Positions 13,499 to 27,000 of a stretch of DNA of 64,000 nucleotides are shown here, in pieces. The stretch spans positions 7,795,637 through 7,859,636 of the forward strand of contig JABAKD010000006.1 in NCBI GenBank assembly GCA_012845835.1, written 5' to 3'. This DNA is from Undaria pinnatifida. Lineage: Eukaryota; Sar; Phaeophyceae; Laminariales; Alariaceae. The translations under genes and the position numbers were made by a program. How positions within the stretch are numbered: position 1 is the first letter of the stretch; each line of letters opens with the position of its first letter. The notes under the pieces are model-generated. The model ran no database searches. It was given only the letters and a program-made list of their open reading frames with translations, and was not told where the DNA came from.

Positions 13499-14950
13499 TG
13501 TCTGTCTGTCCTGTCTGTCTGTCCGTCTGTCATCATGGCCTCGCCACTCAGAGTGTTTCAGCCCCGTCTTGCCCTATGGGTAGGGAGGGTGGGTGGGCGA
13601 CAAAGCCAGCACAACACCAGATCTCGCTCGGTTCAAATTACCACCTGATAAGTTCCCCCGTAACAGGCCAATGGGATGATTACATCGCGCTGCCACTTCC
13701 ACTTCTGAAAAAAAAAACATTTTTGGGGTGGAGGTATAGAGCTGCTCAATTGACCACTCCCCAAAAAGCTAGGTGCATCCCGACCGCAGCCTGCGTCCCA
13801 GACGCGTGCTACGACACAGGTATTAAGTTATACCACTTTTTGGCTAAGATAATTTGTGAATGACGGGGCTCCTCAGCTCGAACTCATTGGAAACGTCGTT
13901 CTTGTTTTGCAATATGAATAGTGGCACGTGCTACGATAGAGGTAGCACTTTTCGACTGAAACGGTTTCTGAAAAATGGGGCTCCTTAACCTAAAATTGTC
14001 CGAATTTTGGCCATTTTTAAACGAAGTTTTTGTTGTATACCTAGGCCATGGGACGTTTCATCATCTGGTGCAGTTCCATTTTCCTCCAAATCAGTTTTGG
14101 GGTTAAGAAGGACATGTATAAGCTCCTAAAATCAGGAACCCCAGAAAAAAGTCGTAGCACTCGTCTAGTTTGTGTACGGAGGCCATGGGTTTGGTACCGC
14201 GCGCCCACAGCAGTCGTATGTGTACCATGCGTTCGTATTTTTTCGTCGTTGGTTTTTGACGTGGGACATGCATTTCATGGCAGCAGAGTATATCGTGCCG
14301 TGTATGGTGACGGGGTGCACTTTCAGTTTACTCAAAATAAGCTATTTGGGGTAGATATAGAGCTGCTCAAGCGACCCTCCTCCAGAAAAGCTAGAGGGCA
14401 CCCCTGCCGTACCCTCAGTAGCGTGCGTCCCACAATACACCGAATGCGATGGTATCATCGGTCCTCAAATGACCCAGTTCTCCGTTTTGATCTTCAGACG
14501 GAGCACTAACGCCCCACTAAACAGGCCGAAAGGGGGGTTCTCGTCTTTTTTTTTTCTTACCATTCGCGGCACGCAGGCGCCCTCTTCCCAGAGGAACCGG
14601 AGCTCTTGCACGAACGACTTCCAGAACGCAGCGACGTCGCCGAGGCAAACCCCATGCGTTCCTGGAGGGGGGGGCGGGGGGGCAAGCGGTCAGACACAAA
14701 GGGGGCGCGGTAGGCAACGCCTCGACGTGACAGCCTTCCGGCCCACAATACTCGTGCACTTGTGTTTATTGTCTGGCGTGCGACTTGCCGCGGGCGAGTG
14801 CATGGTTTTGCTTTTTTATTTTCGTTTCATGGGGTACTCTTCCACTCCAGAGTGGCTGGAGCCTGCCTTGTGACCACGAGACTGGAGTACGGCGACGAGT
14901 TAACGTGAGAACAACAATACCCACAACAACAGCAGCAACAACAACAACAA

Positions 14951-15039
<89 letters not shown>

Positions 15040-18000
15040 CACCCCTGCCCGTTCGGCAATGCTCCTGACTGGTCCACGAAGGCTTTCGATTTTATAAGTT
15101 CGTGTGGACAGCGCAAACGTCATGCCGCGAAAGCCTGTGCTCCACGTCGGAAAGCCCATCCAGGGCCGTATTCCATGTGTTATTAACGCTTATACTTCGA
15201 AGTAGTTCGTATGGTAAGGAGCCTGGGGACAAAAACGATAGGGGCAATTATTCACTTCAACATCCTCCCTACTGCAAACAGTTACAGTGGGGTACTCGAT
15301 TTAAGAGCGACCATAACAGGAGAAATCAGACGTAAGAGCGGTCAAATCGGCTTGCCACGCCCTGTGACGCTGACGCATACACTAAAACCTGCCACCAGGC
15401 ATATGATACCCAAACTGACATGAGAGCGGCACGGAGACAAGAGCGGTAACACTGGCCTGTTCTAAGGGGCTCTTAAATGCTACGGTGGAGGTACACCTTT
15501 TGGGGGGGAGGGGTCTTCCCTTGAAGAGCCCTATACCTCACCCAAAAACTGATTTTTGAGGGAAAACTGAAATTCCAACCCGGTGAGCAAAACCGTGGCC
15601 TAGGTATACAAACAACCACATGTCGCAAAACATGAATGGTCTAGTTCCGACGATTTCGGGTCAAGGGGCCGCGTCATCCATGATTTTTTTTAGCCAAAAA
15701 GTGCTACGTCTGCTATCGTAGCACGCGTCTGTACCCAATCAAATTCCAAGCAGTTTGTCCTAGGAACGCGGCTGCAGTCCTGCAGGGGCTATAACCTCTG
15801 ACAACGGCAGAGCGACGAGCAAACGGAGGGTGTTAGAGTACTGCGCTTGGAAGCCTGGTGGAGGCTTACGATTCGGGATATCGGTTCAAGAACACGGGAT
15901 AAAAGGGTTGCACATGCCCTGAACGGCATGTGCATGCAGGGAACCAGAGGCTGGCGAATTACACGAACTTGTCAAGCCATTTTCGGCCAGTTCCTCCCGT
16001 GAGCGAGGATTAATACAAGAAAACTCCTTCGAGGGTACACACGTAAGTGGCACTGCGAGACCTGCTTAACAGAGAGACCCACAAGGGGATACTCTGTTGG
16101 CCCAGGCTTATCATAATAAGGGCTCACCAAATCGAGCCGCCTCCAGCGCCACCTGAGACACCAATCGGCAGGCAGGGGCGCCCCCGCGAGGCACCCACAA
16201 CCACGGCGTGGCACCGCCGTCAGCCACAGCTCCGTCCACCCCACACTCTCCTCGGGGCGGGGTTCGCCCGATAGAACCTCCGCTATCCGTCCCCCCAATC
16301 GCGTAGGCACGAGTGTCAAACCCTGGACTACGACCTCCAACAGCCGCTGGTGGCCAGGGCAAAGGGGACAAGCTCTGCTCGTTCCCCTTTAGCGGGGTTT
16401 TTGTCCGGGATGGCGTTTCTTTGGGCGGTGTCGATGTCGGCGTCTTCGCCTGCTGCTGCTGCTGCTGCCGGTGGTCTTGGGAGTCCCATGACCCACGACC
16501 GCTCTTGCTGGCGCCCTGCGTGTCTCGGTAGCTAAGCGAGGCGCGCCGGGGCGTGAGGAGGTAGCGCACCGAGTGGACGATCTCGGCAGGGTCTGCCCGT
16601 CGCGTGTTGAAACGCAACGATTACCCCGAACGATAAATACCCCGCGTGAAGATTACCCCGCGTGTCAATTATCACGTGTGACCATTACCCCGAAGAATGA
16701 TTACCGCGCATGTTGATTAACCCCGCGTGATGATTCCCCCGAGTGACAATTAGTGCGATGATTACCCGGTGAGACGATTACCCAGAGCGGAGGAGGGGGA
16801 AAGGGAGGTGGGGGGGAGGGGAGGGGAAAACGCGCGAGGCATCGGATCAGCGAATTAATTTGATAAAACATCCGCGATGGGTGATGACACGGGAGGGATG
16901 TATGTCGGCGGGGCGAACACACAAGGTGCACAAGCGTAGGAGCAACCAAGGGGGTGAGGCTCGCTTTCTTCTGGTAACCCCGACCGGTTGTTTTCTACAG
17001 TGGAGCCATGCCACAGTATAGGGGAGCGGGGTGGAGGCGGGGCGGGGAGGGGCGTACTCATTTGTTGCTCGTCTTACGTAGTCCAGCCGACTCGCAACCC
17101 TAACAATTGACCAGTTTATTATTTCGTCAGTTTCACAATCCAGCTTAACTCGCAAAAGGATTTCATTTTTTATCGCGCATGGGGTTCAGCATTCCCACTT
17201 GTCGGCCTTTTTGCGCTCGTCGAATTTCATCCAACCATGCACTCGGTGAGACTTGAACCCACGACCTTGGCGTTGGTAGGGATGAGATTCACCTACTACT
17301 CCCTTGGGGATGCCGACTGTATCGCGGCGTGACTCAGCTGCCGTCAAACTTAGCGACGCGCGTGTCGCTGCTAGGGGTGTATGCACCACGTTGACATGGC
17401 ATTCGGCATAGCGTACTAACTTGGCTCTAGTGGCATCATAATGACAATATTGGACTTAACTACGAGCACACCAGGAATACCTGAAGGAATACTAGAAAAA
17501 CGTGAAGTAAAATAGAAGAAGCTAACAAAAAAAGAGCCCAAATCGAATAAAAGCACAGAATGGATGTAAGCCTGCCGTAGTCACCGCCTCACCAGCACCC
17601 TGAACGTCTCCGTCTCCTCCGGCGCTTGCGTTGTGCTGAGTCGTCGCCCTCATCTGCGCGATGAGTGCTCGCGTGCCCGGGCCTAAGACCGCGCCGATGT
17701 GCATTGCCCCCTCCCTCGCCGACGACACATCCGCCTGACAAAAACAAAAGACAAACACAAAGGAGGCCGGAACGAGGACCAGACGGGTCGGGGGGTGGCC
17801 AAGGACACGGTTGGCAGGGGTACTCATTTCATGCATGGCCGTAGTTACAACGCCATTCACCCTCGCATCCGGAAAGGAGCATGACGGATTTTACCCACCA
17901 GTGCACGGTAGGGGGAGGGGGGGGTCGTACTCATTGGTTGCGTGCCTTAGTCATTTGACCATTGACCCCGCATCCCTTTCGAGGCGGAGCACCGGGAAGG

Positions 18001-21000
18001 GGGGGGGGGGGGGGTGTACTCAGGAGGGGGGGGGGACTAATTTCATGCATGGCCGTAATGCCGTAATCCTAAAGACCATGGGCGTTGACATCCCTACCAT
18101 GCCGGAATGGAGCACGTCGGGCTTTCACCGACCAAGGTACGGTAGGGTGGGGGGTTCTATTGTGTTGCTTGTCTTATTGCGGAGGAATATACCGGGAGTA
18201 ATCATCACCCAAGATCAAACCAAAAAATATATATATATATGTATATATTCCATTGGCTTTACTAACAATAATTGGTCCTCCTGATTATCAAGCCCCCCCG
18301 CAACAGTCATTTGGCCGTCGACCACGCATCCCATTCGAAACGGAACACCGTTCCTATACCAAACAACGAAAAAAAACAACAAAAAACACGACAGCAAAAA
18401 AAAATGAAAGCAAAACGTGCCTCGTTGCCGCTGTTGCCAACGTCGGCCATTAGCAGATCACCGCCCAGCGCCAGAGACTGCACGTACACCGCCAGGAGAA
18501 GCCGAAGCTTGAAGCCGAGAGACCCCTCTCGTGCCCCTCTTGCGTCGCCGCTCTACGTTTGATTAGGAAACATCCCATGGTGATGGTGATGGTGGCGGCG
18601 GTAATCCCGGGATAGGTAGATACCGGTGGCGGGGGGCGGGGCGGGGCGGGGCGGAGGGGGGGGAGGGGGAGGGGGAGGGGGGGGGCGGGGAAAGGGTGGC
18701 GGGGTTGCTCGAAATGTAATCAGAAGAGTAAAAACTGTCCCTTGAAAGGCGCTGTGGTGGCCTTATTTCGTCTATAATTTCATGTTCAAGCTATCCGATA
18801 TCGCGTACTGGTATTTCATAACACTGACCCAGCTGATCCAGCTATGCCCGTTTCGTTCTAGCAACGGTCTCTGCCGTAGTACCATTATAATGATCGTTGC
18901 AGGTACCAACAGGAATAAAAACATCCCTTATATTCCCGTCCAGTGTGGTGGACACTAAGCCTGTGTGTCACACAGCAGAGATGACTATCGACCCTAACTT
19001 TATCGAACTCACAGCTGACGCATTTGGACGAAACTTGATAAAATATTAATACAAGATAAACCAAGCACACACATACCACTACTGTATACCTGGTATATAG
19101 TATTGCCGGCTTGATCGCAGCCTTTCAAAGGCAACGGTGATCTCCCCGTTGGGTCGATTGCACACCCGACGTAAATAAAAACGTAGCACCCCTTCGTAGC
19201 ACGCGCTATCTCCCGATTTGGTTGATTGCAGCCGACGTATCAAAAAGTATTACCAGGTACAGTGCGCCTTAGACGCGTGCTATGACAGGGGACTGCTGTG
19301 CACTGGGCACTCCGATTTAAAAACGCCCAGGACGAGAGCATTCGAGATTCGGGACTTAACGCCTTTACAACTGGAAAGCCGCGTTTGGGGACAAAATTAC
19401 TTGGGAGGGGTTTCGGGGCTCTAAACGGGTTAAGAGCGGTCAAATCGGCATGTCTCGCCTACACTAAAAGCTATATATGTTCCACTGCAAACAAGAGCAA
19501 TGTGTTATTAAGAGCGCTTGTTTTGGCTTGTCACGGGGCGCTCTTAAATCGAAGTATCCACTGCTGTACCTCTTTTTGGCAAGAGCACATGCTACAGTAG
19601 AGAGTGCACCGTTTTCTTTCTGAGGCTTCTTCCGCGCTGGAGGGGCTCTACCAAAATTACCTGGGGGGGGGGTTCGGTGCTCTAAAGGGGTTAAGAGCGG
19701 TCAAATCGGCACGTCCCGCCTACACTAAAAGCTAGATATTTCCCACTGCAAATAAGAGCATTGTGTTATTAACAGCCTTGTCACGGGGCGGGGTACCCAC
19801 TGCTGTACCTCTTTTTGGCAAGAGCACATGCTACGGTATACAGAGTGCACCTGTTTTTTGTTTTCACTCCTTCCGTGCTTGAGGAGTTCCAAATCTCTCC
19901 CCAAAACTATCATTGCTGTTGAGTAAACTTAAAGGGCAACACGATGAACAGATCGGATGATCCATGGCCTCTAGGCAGCCATACAAAAAAAACACACACA
20001 CGTAGCAAAACACGCACTAAAAATCCCGACGGTTTTGGGTTTTAACCCTTTTAGCACCGCACTCCCGACATGGGGGACAAAACACTTGGAGTTAGACTAG
20101 GATAATTTTAGGAGTTAAGAAATTGATTACCTTTAAGGAGCTCCGTCGTTCAGAAAAAAAAATGAAAAAAAAACAAGTCCTACCAAAAAAACGTAGCAAG
20201 CGTCTCGTGTCTGACATACGGAGGTCATCACCGCAGGGACTATACCCGAAACTGGCGGAACGCCATTTTTGTTTCACGGTAATACGTAGTCGTTTCGTGC
20301 CTGGTCCGTGGGATTATCGTTAACGCATTAACAACTGGAAAACCGCTTTTAGGAACACGTTGCTTGGAATTAGTGTAGGGGGCTTATAGGGCTCTAAAGG
20401 GGTTAAGCGTACATTTTTGTTTTAAGTCAGTTTTTGAGCAAGGTAGAGAGCTCCTAGGTCAGCTGTTGGGTGGGGAATACAGCTCCCATTGCAGAGACCC
20501 ACTGTTAACAGGATGAAAATTACACACAAAAATGGAAAGCAATGCCACCTTTCAAGCAAGCAAGCTCTCCTACGCTACGACTGAGTTCGATTGAGCCTCC
20601 GCATGCCTGGCAAAGACTAGACAACACCAAAATAACCTTGAGCCAAACACTACTGAACAAAGGTGGGTGCTTTTTCGCCCCCCTTTTTTGTCTTATAATT
20701 CGTCCTGCTTACGGTGGATCTCCGCAAATAAGTCACAGTTTCTGGGTGAGGCATAGACGTATATAGATGTAGCACTTTTGTTTTGGCGAACGTATTTTCT
20801 GAATGGCGGGGGGCTGTTTTTATCCCAACAAAAAACGCCGACACATGATTTATTTATTTTCGCAACATTAGTTTTTTCGGTGCACCTATCATTGTAGGCA
20901 ATAGATTCGTTCGTCGGGATTTTGCACTTGCAGTCTTAAACTCAAAATCAGTTTCGGGGTTGAGGTATGGAGCTGTTTGAGCACCCACTCCTGCAAGGCA

Positions 21001-24000
21001 AAGGGTGCCACCTTTTCTTGGCGAAACTAGGCAGGCAAAGGGTAGCACCTTCTCTTGGCGAAACTACGTTCTGAAAGACGAGAGGCCGCTTCTATGAAAA
21101 AAGAAAAACGTGGAACTACTATTTTGTTTTCTTGCAACATAAGTTGTTCCGTGCACTTATCATAGTAGGCCATAGGCTTGTGATCATCGAGCTGCACTTT
21201 CAGCGTTGACTCAACATCTGTTTGGGGTGGAGGTATAGCGATGTTTAACGCCTCTACAACTGGAAACCCTTTTGGGGGGCAAACTTACTTGAAGTTAGTC
21301 TTGGGAGGGGTTTTGGGGCTGTAAAGGGGTCAAGCAACCACCCTCAGGAGGAAAAAGGGTGCACCTCTACAGCAGCATGCGTCTTTGCCAGAAAGAGGTA
21401 CTCAATTGAAAGAGCCTTAGACAAATAACATACGTCCTTTCTTTTGGTTTGCTTGTGTTTTTTCCCCGGGGTATTATTCAACTTCAGAGTGGCTGGAGCC
21501 TGTCCTGTGACCACGGACTTTGAGTATGCCAATTAGTGTGAGAACAGCATCAACAACAACAGCAACAACAACTGTAGCATGCATCGAGACGACGAAATTG
21601 GCGCACCTCCCACGAAACGGTGGCCTTCCAGTCGGCGGCGATCCCCGCAGCAGAGAGGCCTCCCGATAGGTCTCCTATGAGTTCTAGGGGCGCGTGCGGA
21701 AGGGGATGCTCCCCTCCGATCCCCCGCCACAGTGCCGTCATCCGAATTCCTTCCAAAGGGTCCTTTAAGCACGAACCAAAAAAAAAACAAGGATGTCCAA
21801 GAGATCGGGAGGGGGGGGGGGAGGGCGTCACCGCAGGAACCGGGCAGGACGGGGACGGGGGACGGTTGGACAGTGCCGGGGGCAGGACAAGAACGGGGTA
21901 CGGGGAGAGGATCAATAATTGGTTCGTAGAGCACGCGGCAGCGACAGTGGCAAGCCGCGACGACGGCGGGGGTGATCCTCGGTATAGATACCGGTGGGGG
22001 GCGCGGGGGGGCGAAAAAAAACGAAACCTTTTGGTGGTTACAGGCCAGTTTCGGAACGGTCTATTATCGAGGTGTTGCGTTACCCTGTCAGCGAGCGGCG
22101 CAGCACTAAAACATGCGTCGCCCATGAGAGACCTCATTTCTTCTCGTCACCAGGAGGCTTTTCGTACGGGAGACACGGCACGGTGCGACCCGTCAACCGT
22201 TGGCACAGGTGACGAAGAAATAGGACTTCAGATAACTACGAGTTCGTATGGGTATGTTAATTTGTTACACATGATAGGTAACACAATACAATGTTATCTT
22301 ACATCGGGTTTTGATTTATGAAACTTACTAGAGACGGGCGATCGGCATAATAGCGCGCAGCTTGCAAAGATGAGCATCGACCCTAAACTCGTCGAAGCCA
22401 CAGCTGACGTCGTCACGAAGAAACAAAAAAACTAGGGCACTCACTACGGTACGGGAAACATCTAATTTTTCCGAGCCTCCTCACCCGAAGAACCCCTCTT
22501 GTTCACCCAAAAACTGATCTTCAGAATAACCAGGGGAGCACTAAAAAAAAACACAACCTTAACCACTCAACCACACCTTTTTTTTTCCAAGGAGCCAGAC
22601 TGGGGGGGGGGGGGGTACTAAAACTAAGCAAGAAAAAAAAAAGAAAAAAAAGTTGAAAACGAAACGACCCTTTCACGATACGCACAGAAGTTGCAAATGC
22701 TCCGTTTTTTTGTTAATTTTTACCCATCCTAGGAGTATGGCTCTGCTTTTTTTTTCCCCCTGGAAAGACAATGAGCAATCCCCCCATGGACTAGGTTTGC
22801 ATCGAATAATATCGTAGACCACGAATAGACTTGCAACCATACTGGGTATGTATCTAATAATATCGTAGGCCACAAATGGAGTTCCAACCATGGTGGGTAT
22901 ACACAGCATATTAGTTGGAGAGCCTTGTCAGCCACCAAACGTTTTTCGCCAAAAAGAGGTGGTGTACCTCGATCGTAGTCATGGAAATAAACAAACACGC
23001 ACACAAACAATGAGCACAAAACGCATACACAAGTAACTGACACACGCGTGCATACACGCAAATATGAGACACACAAGTACACAAACACAAACAACAAGTA
23101 ACGGACTTGCACACATGCACGCACATACAAGACCATGGACACAAACAACCGCGGTTATTTAGCGCGGTTACTTACTTCTTCCGTTCCCCAGGCTGGAAGC
23201 AAACCCTCTCCCTCCGTGGCGGCAAGGAGGGACCGCACGGCGCGATCCCTTGGTCCCCTGCGGCGGTGCGATCGCTCGCGCCGCGCCCTCGTCCGCCATT
23301 CAGTCTGCCGCGGTTCGACGAAAAAAGAAAAGAGGAAGGCGTAGTCAGAGATCACTAACAAAGTATGCCACTCAGTCTGCCGCGTTTCTTGAAAAAAAAC
23401 TCGGAAAGTCGAGTCAGTGATCACAACAATACTACAAGCAACGGTGTGCTTGGAATGTGGAATCGGTTGTTCTCGAGCGCAAGAAGGGCTAAGATACGTT
23501 CGCTTGAGCGGTGATATGTGCCACTGGCAAGCCCTCCCCTCCCCCCTCAAGTGGTTCTTAGTAGGACGCAGCTCACCCTTCATGTGACTCGCCGAATACC
23601 TCACGGCGCTTCGCGCTTCGTGCTAGCAATGTCTGCCTGGGCGGTGACAAACCGACGTGCTTCGTCCCGGAAATTTAGGGATGCGAGCGTCTATGATCCT
23701 AAGGACTACGGCAATGCATGATATCATTCATTACACCCCCCCGCCCGTGCAATGTTGTACCGGGCACGTGTTAAATGGAAGCCCACACTTCCATGAGTGC
23801 ACCCCATCTCATTATACAACCCGGGCTGTTGGTGCGGTGGGGAAAGCGGCAGTCGTTCCGCACAGAGGTTGAGTAGTATATCGGGCCAACAAGAGGCCTG
23901 CTGCGGTTTGGTGATTTCTCCCCGTCCTTCTCTGTTTCTCTGGCTCTTGTTTTGTCTATCTGTGTTGTGTGTTCGTTTTTATGTTTTTCTTTTCTCTTTC

Positions 24001-27000
24001 TGCCACAAAATTTCTCCCAATCTCCCTCTGCCTCTCTGCCTCTCTCTCGTCATTTCTCCCGCCCTCTCTCCCGCTCTTTCTCTCTCTCTCTCCCTCCTTG
24101 CGTCTTCAATTCAATCATCTACTTCCTCCGTTCCATAACCAAACCAGGTTACATTTACACAGGCCCTAAACCATCTCCGATTTATCGTCATCGTTTGGTG
24201 AGATCAACCAAGTTTGCGAAGGTAGAACCCCAATTCTTCACAGAGATCAAACACAACCATATTCTCGCAAAAAAAAATCCCCGTCTAAGGGCAAAACCGG
24301 CCACGGCAACCGCCGCCCCCGCTCCCCCTCCCCCCCACCCCCGCCTCATCGCAAACGCATGCTACGATAGCGAGTGCACCAAAACAAGTGGAGTCTTCAC
24401 GTGAGGGGCTCTGGTAAAATTCACCCCCCCCCCCAAAGGTATGTTGATGAAACACGAAATTGTAACGTACACGATGGCAAAAATTACATGGCCTGCATAG
24501 GCACACAGCGTTCAAGAGTCACCCCACGCTAGCTAGGGGTGCAGCAAGAAGCTTTCTGAGCTCCTCCCGCTGACACGAGGAGCTCAGCAACTCTCCCGAA
24601 ACATGTCTTCTTCCAAGACCATTCGTTTTAACGCAACCCGACCAGCGCTTCTATTGCGTGCGCTATCAATAGTCCTAAAAAAACATACACTCGTAAAATT
24701 ATCGTGCTAACCGATCGTTCCACGCTTTTGAGGAGCTAAAACCGGTCAGAAATATTCCGCCCAAAAAAGCACAGCACCTACCGTTGGATAACCCTTAACC
24801 TTGAAAAACGCAAATGGCGCTCCAACCACAAATTGTGTACAGAGTGTGCTGTTAATACTGTCATTGAAGAGCCCCCGCCAATCAGATATATTTGCAGGGC
24901 TTTGCACGGGCCGGATCGCTTCTCGCGGGCCGGATAGGAATAGCGTGACTCGGTCCGACTCCTCCCGAGAGACTCGAACACCTCCAGACCCGACCCGAGC
25001 TGACCCATGACGTTTCGATCACCTCCTCACCCCGCCCGACTCGGTCCGCGGGTTTTCGAAAACCGCCTGATCCGACCCGCGGGTCGGATCCCGACCCGTG
25101 AAAAAAGCTCTGAATACTATGCCAGACGCGGGCTTCGATAGAGGCACTGTTGAGCATTTTTTGTTTTTTCCCAAAGATATTTTTTGAACGACGGGACGGG
25201 CACGGGCCTCCTAAACCCAGAACCGTCGGAATTCCGCCCGTTCAACGATGTTTCACAACATTTTTCGTAGTATGGCTAAGGTCACTGGATTTTTCTCGGG
25301 ACGGGTCACCGTATAGCCCAAAATCGTCAGAATTCCGTCCGTTCAGCAACGATGTTTCACAACATTTTTCGTTGTATAGCTAAGGTCACTGGATTTTTCT
25401 CAGGACGGGTCACCGTATAGCCCCGAATCGTCGGAATTCCGTCCAACGATGTTTCACAACATTTTTCGTAGTATATATGACTAAGGTCACTGGATTTTTC
25501 TCGGGACGGGTCATCGTATAGCCCCGAATCGTCGGAATTCCGTCCAACGATGTTTCACAACATTTTTCGTTGTTATAACTAGGCAATTGGATTATTGGAT
25601 GCTCTATGGGGCAGTACTTTTGTTCCCCCCCTCCCCAAATCTGGTTCTGGGCGAGCTATAGGGAGCTCCCCAAGCGGGGAGCCCTGTTTGTGGTATGCGG
25701 TTGTTCGATAAGGGTCAGCGGATATTTGGGGGTATCGTATATTATGGGGTTTCGTAGTATGTGTCGAGGCAATCTCTGGTATATGCCTCGGAGTGTGGAG
25801 AAGCCTCCCCGAGAGGCAGTCGCTGACGATAGTAAAGATACGACCCAGGCCTTGATGACAAGATACTGTCCGTATATGTGAGAGTGGAGCGTGACGACAA
25901 GGTACGGCCCACTCCTGTGTGGTGTATGTGTGTGGAGCCTTCGACGACAGGTACTACGCTTCTTCTGTGAGGGTACGTGTTCTAGAGTCTGCGATAACCA
26001 GGTGCGGCTCCGTGTATTATATCTTGTGCTCTCCTCATCTACTCCATAGGAGCACGCCGCGTGGTTACATAGAACACATTATACAGCAAGCGAATTCAAA
26101 CAAGCCCCACAAACAAATCGGAGCGCCTCTACCGTAGCCATGTACCGAGCCTTATCGCAGCGCGCGCGTCCTTACCTGCCAAGCGTCGTCGCCCTCCCCT
26201 AACGTTCGGCCGTCGTAAACACGTCTTTCCCACGTGTACCGCGCAGAGGCATGTAACCGTCCCCCCTCCCCGACCTTTCCCCAAGCTGATAACGCCTTGT
26301 CCTCAAGCAACTCCCCGAAAGCTTCCAGCGACTGCCGGGACTGCGGAACGTTCGATGACGTTTCGCTCTCCATGCGGACGGTTTCGGCCAACCGCGTCCA
26401 CCCGGAGGCACCTTGGGACAGGGCGACGTGCCCCTTCACAGACACGCCTTTTCGCGCAAAGCCTGGAGGGACGAACGGGCGTGTCGGACGGACGGACTCA
26501 ACCCAAAACGCAGCAAGCGTCCCGAGGGCGGTGATGCATTGCCCCAGCTTCGACAAAGTGGTTGAAGTACAAACATGACTCTAAACTCTGACCCTAACCC
26601 AAAATCCAACCCCGACCGCCTGGATTTTTTCTCCACATGTATACCAGGTACCAGGTCCGAAATAAGCGATCACATATATGCCCGGTGCAAGATCCTATGA
26701 TCTACTTGTTGTTTGGGCATTGCTTCTGATGGGTTGTGACCGCACAGGATCTACGGAGATAGACAAGCATTCGTATCGATATGATTGGAGGTCCCAATCG
26801 ACCTACGATGTGGTCTGGTGGTGCCCTGTGTGCCGCTTCCACGTCCACCTCATGTTGTGTTCTTCCCTGTTGATTGTGCGGTGTATTCTACGCGGATAAC
26901 GCAATAATTCATGCCTGGTATTCCTTGTGCCCGAACCATGGCGTTGCCGTGCGCTATCCTCTTCTCGTGAGGAAGCCAACCCCGTGCACGGCTTTGCCCA

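Noticed and set aside
13045-13583. Overlapping ORFs of Thr-Asp-Arg-Gln or Cys-Leu-Ser-Val repeats
   Set aside because: Translations of the CTGT microsatellite in several frames.
14766-15186. Poly-Val, poly-Cys and poly-Thr ORFs
   Set aside because: Translations of the ACA microsatellite, not proteins.
21620-22321. 233-codon plus-strand ORF
   Set aside because: Antisense to RAB3GAP1 exon 6 and a CT-rich tract; the minus strand has the conserved DPLEGIRMTALW block between proper splice sites.
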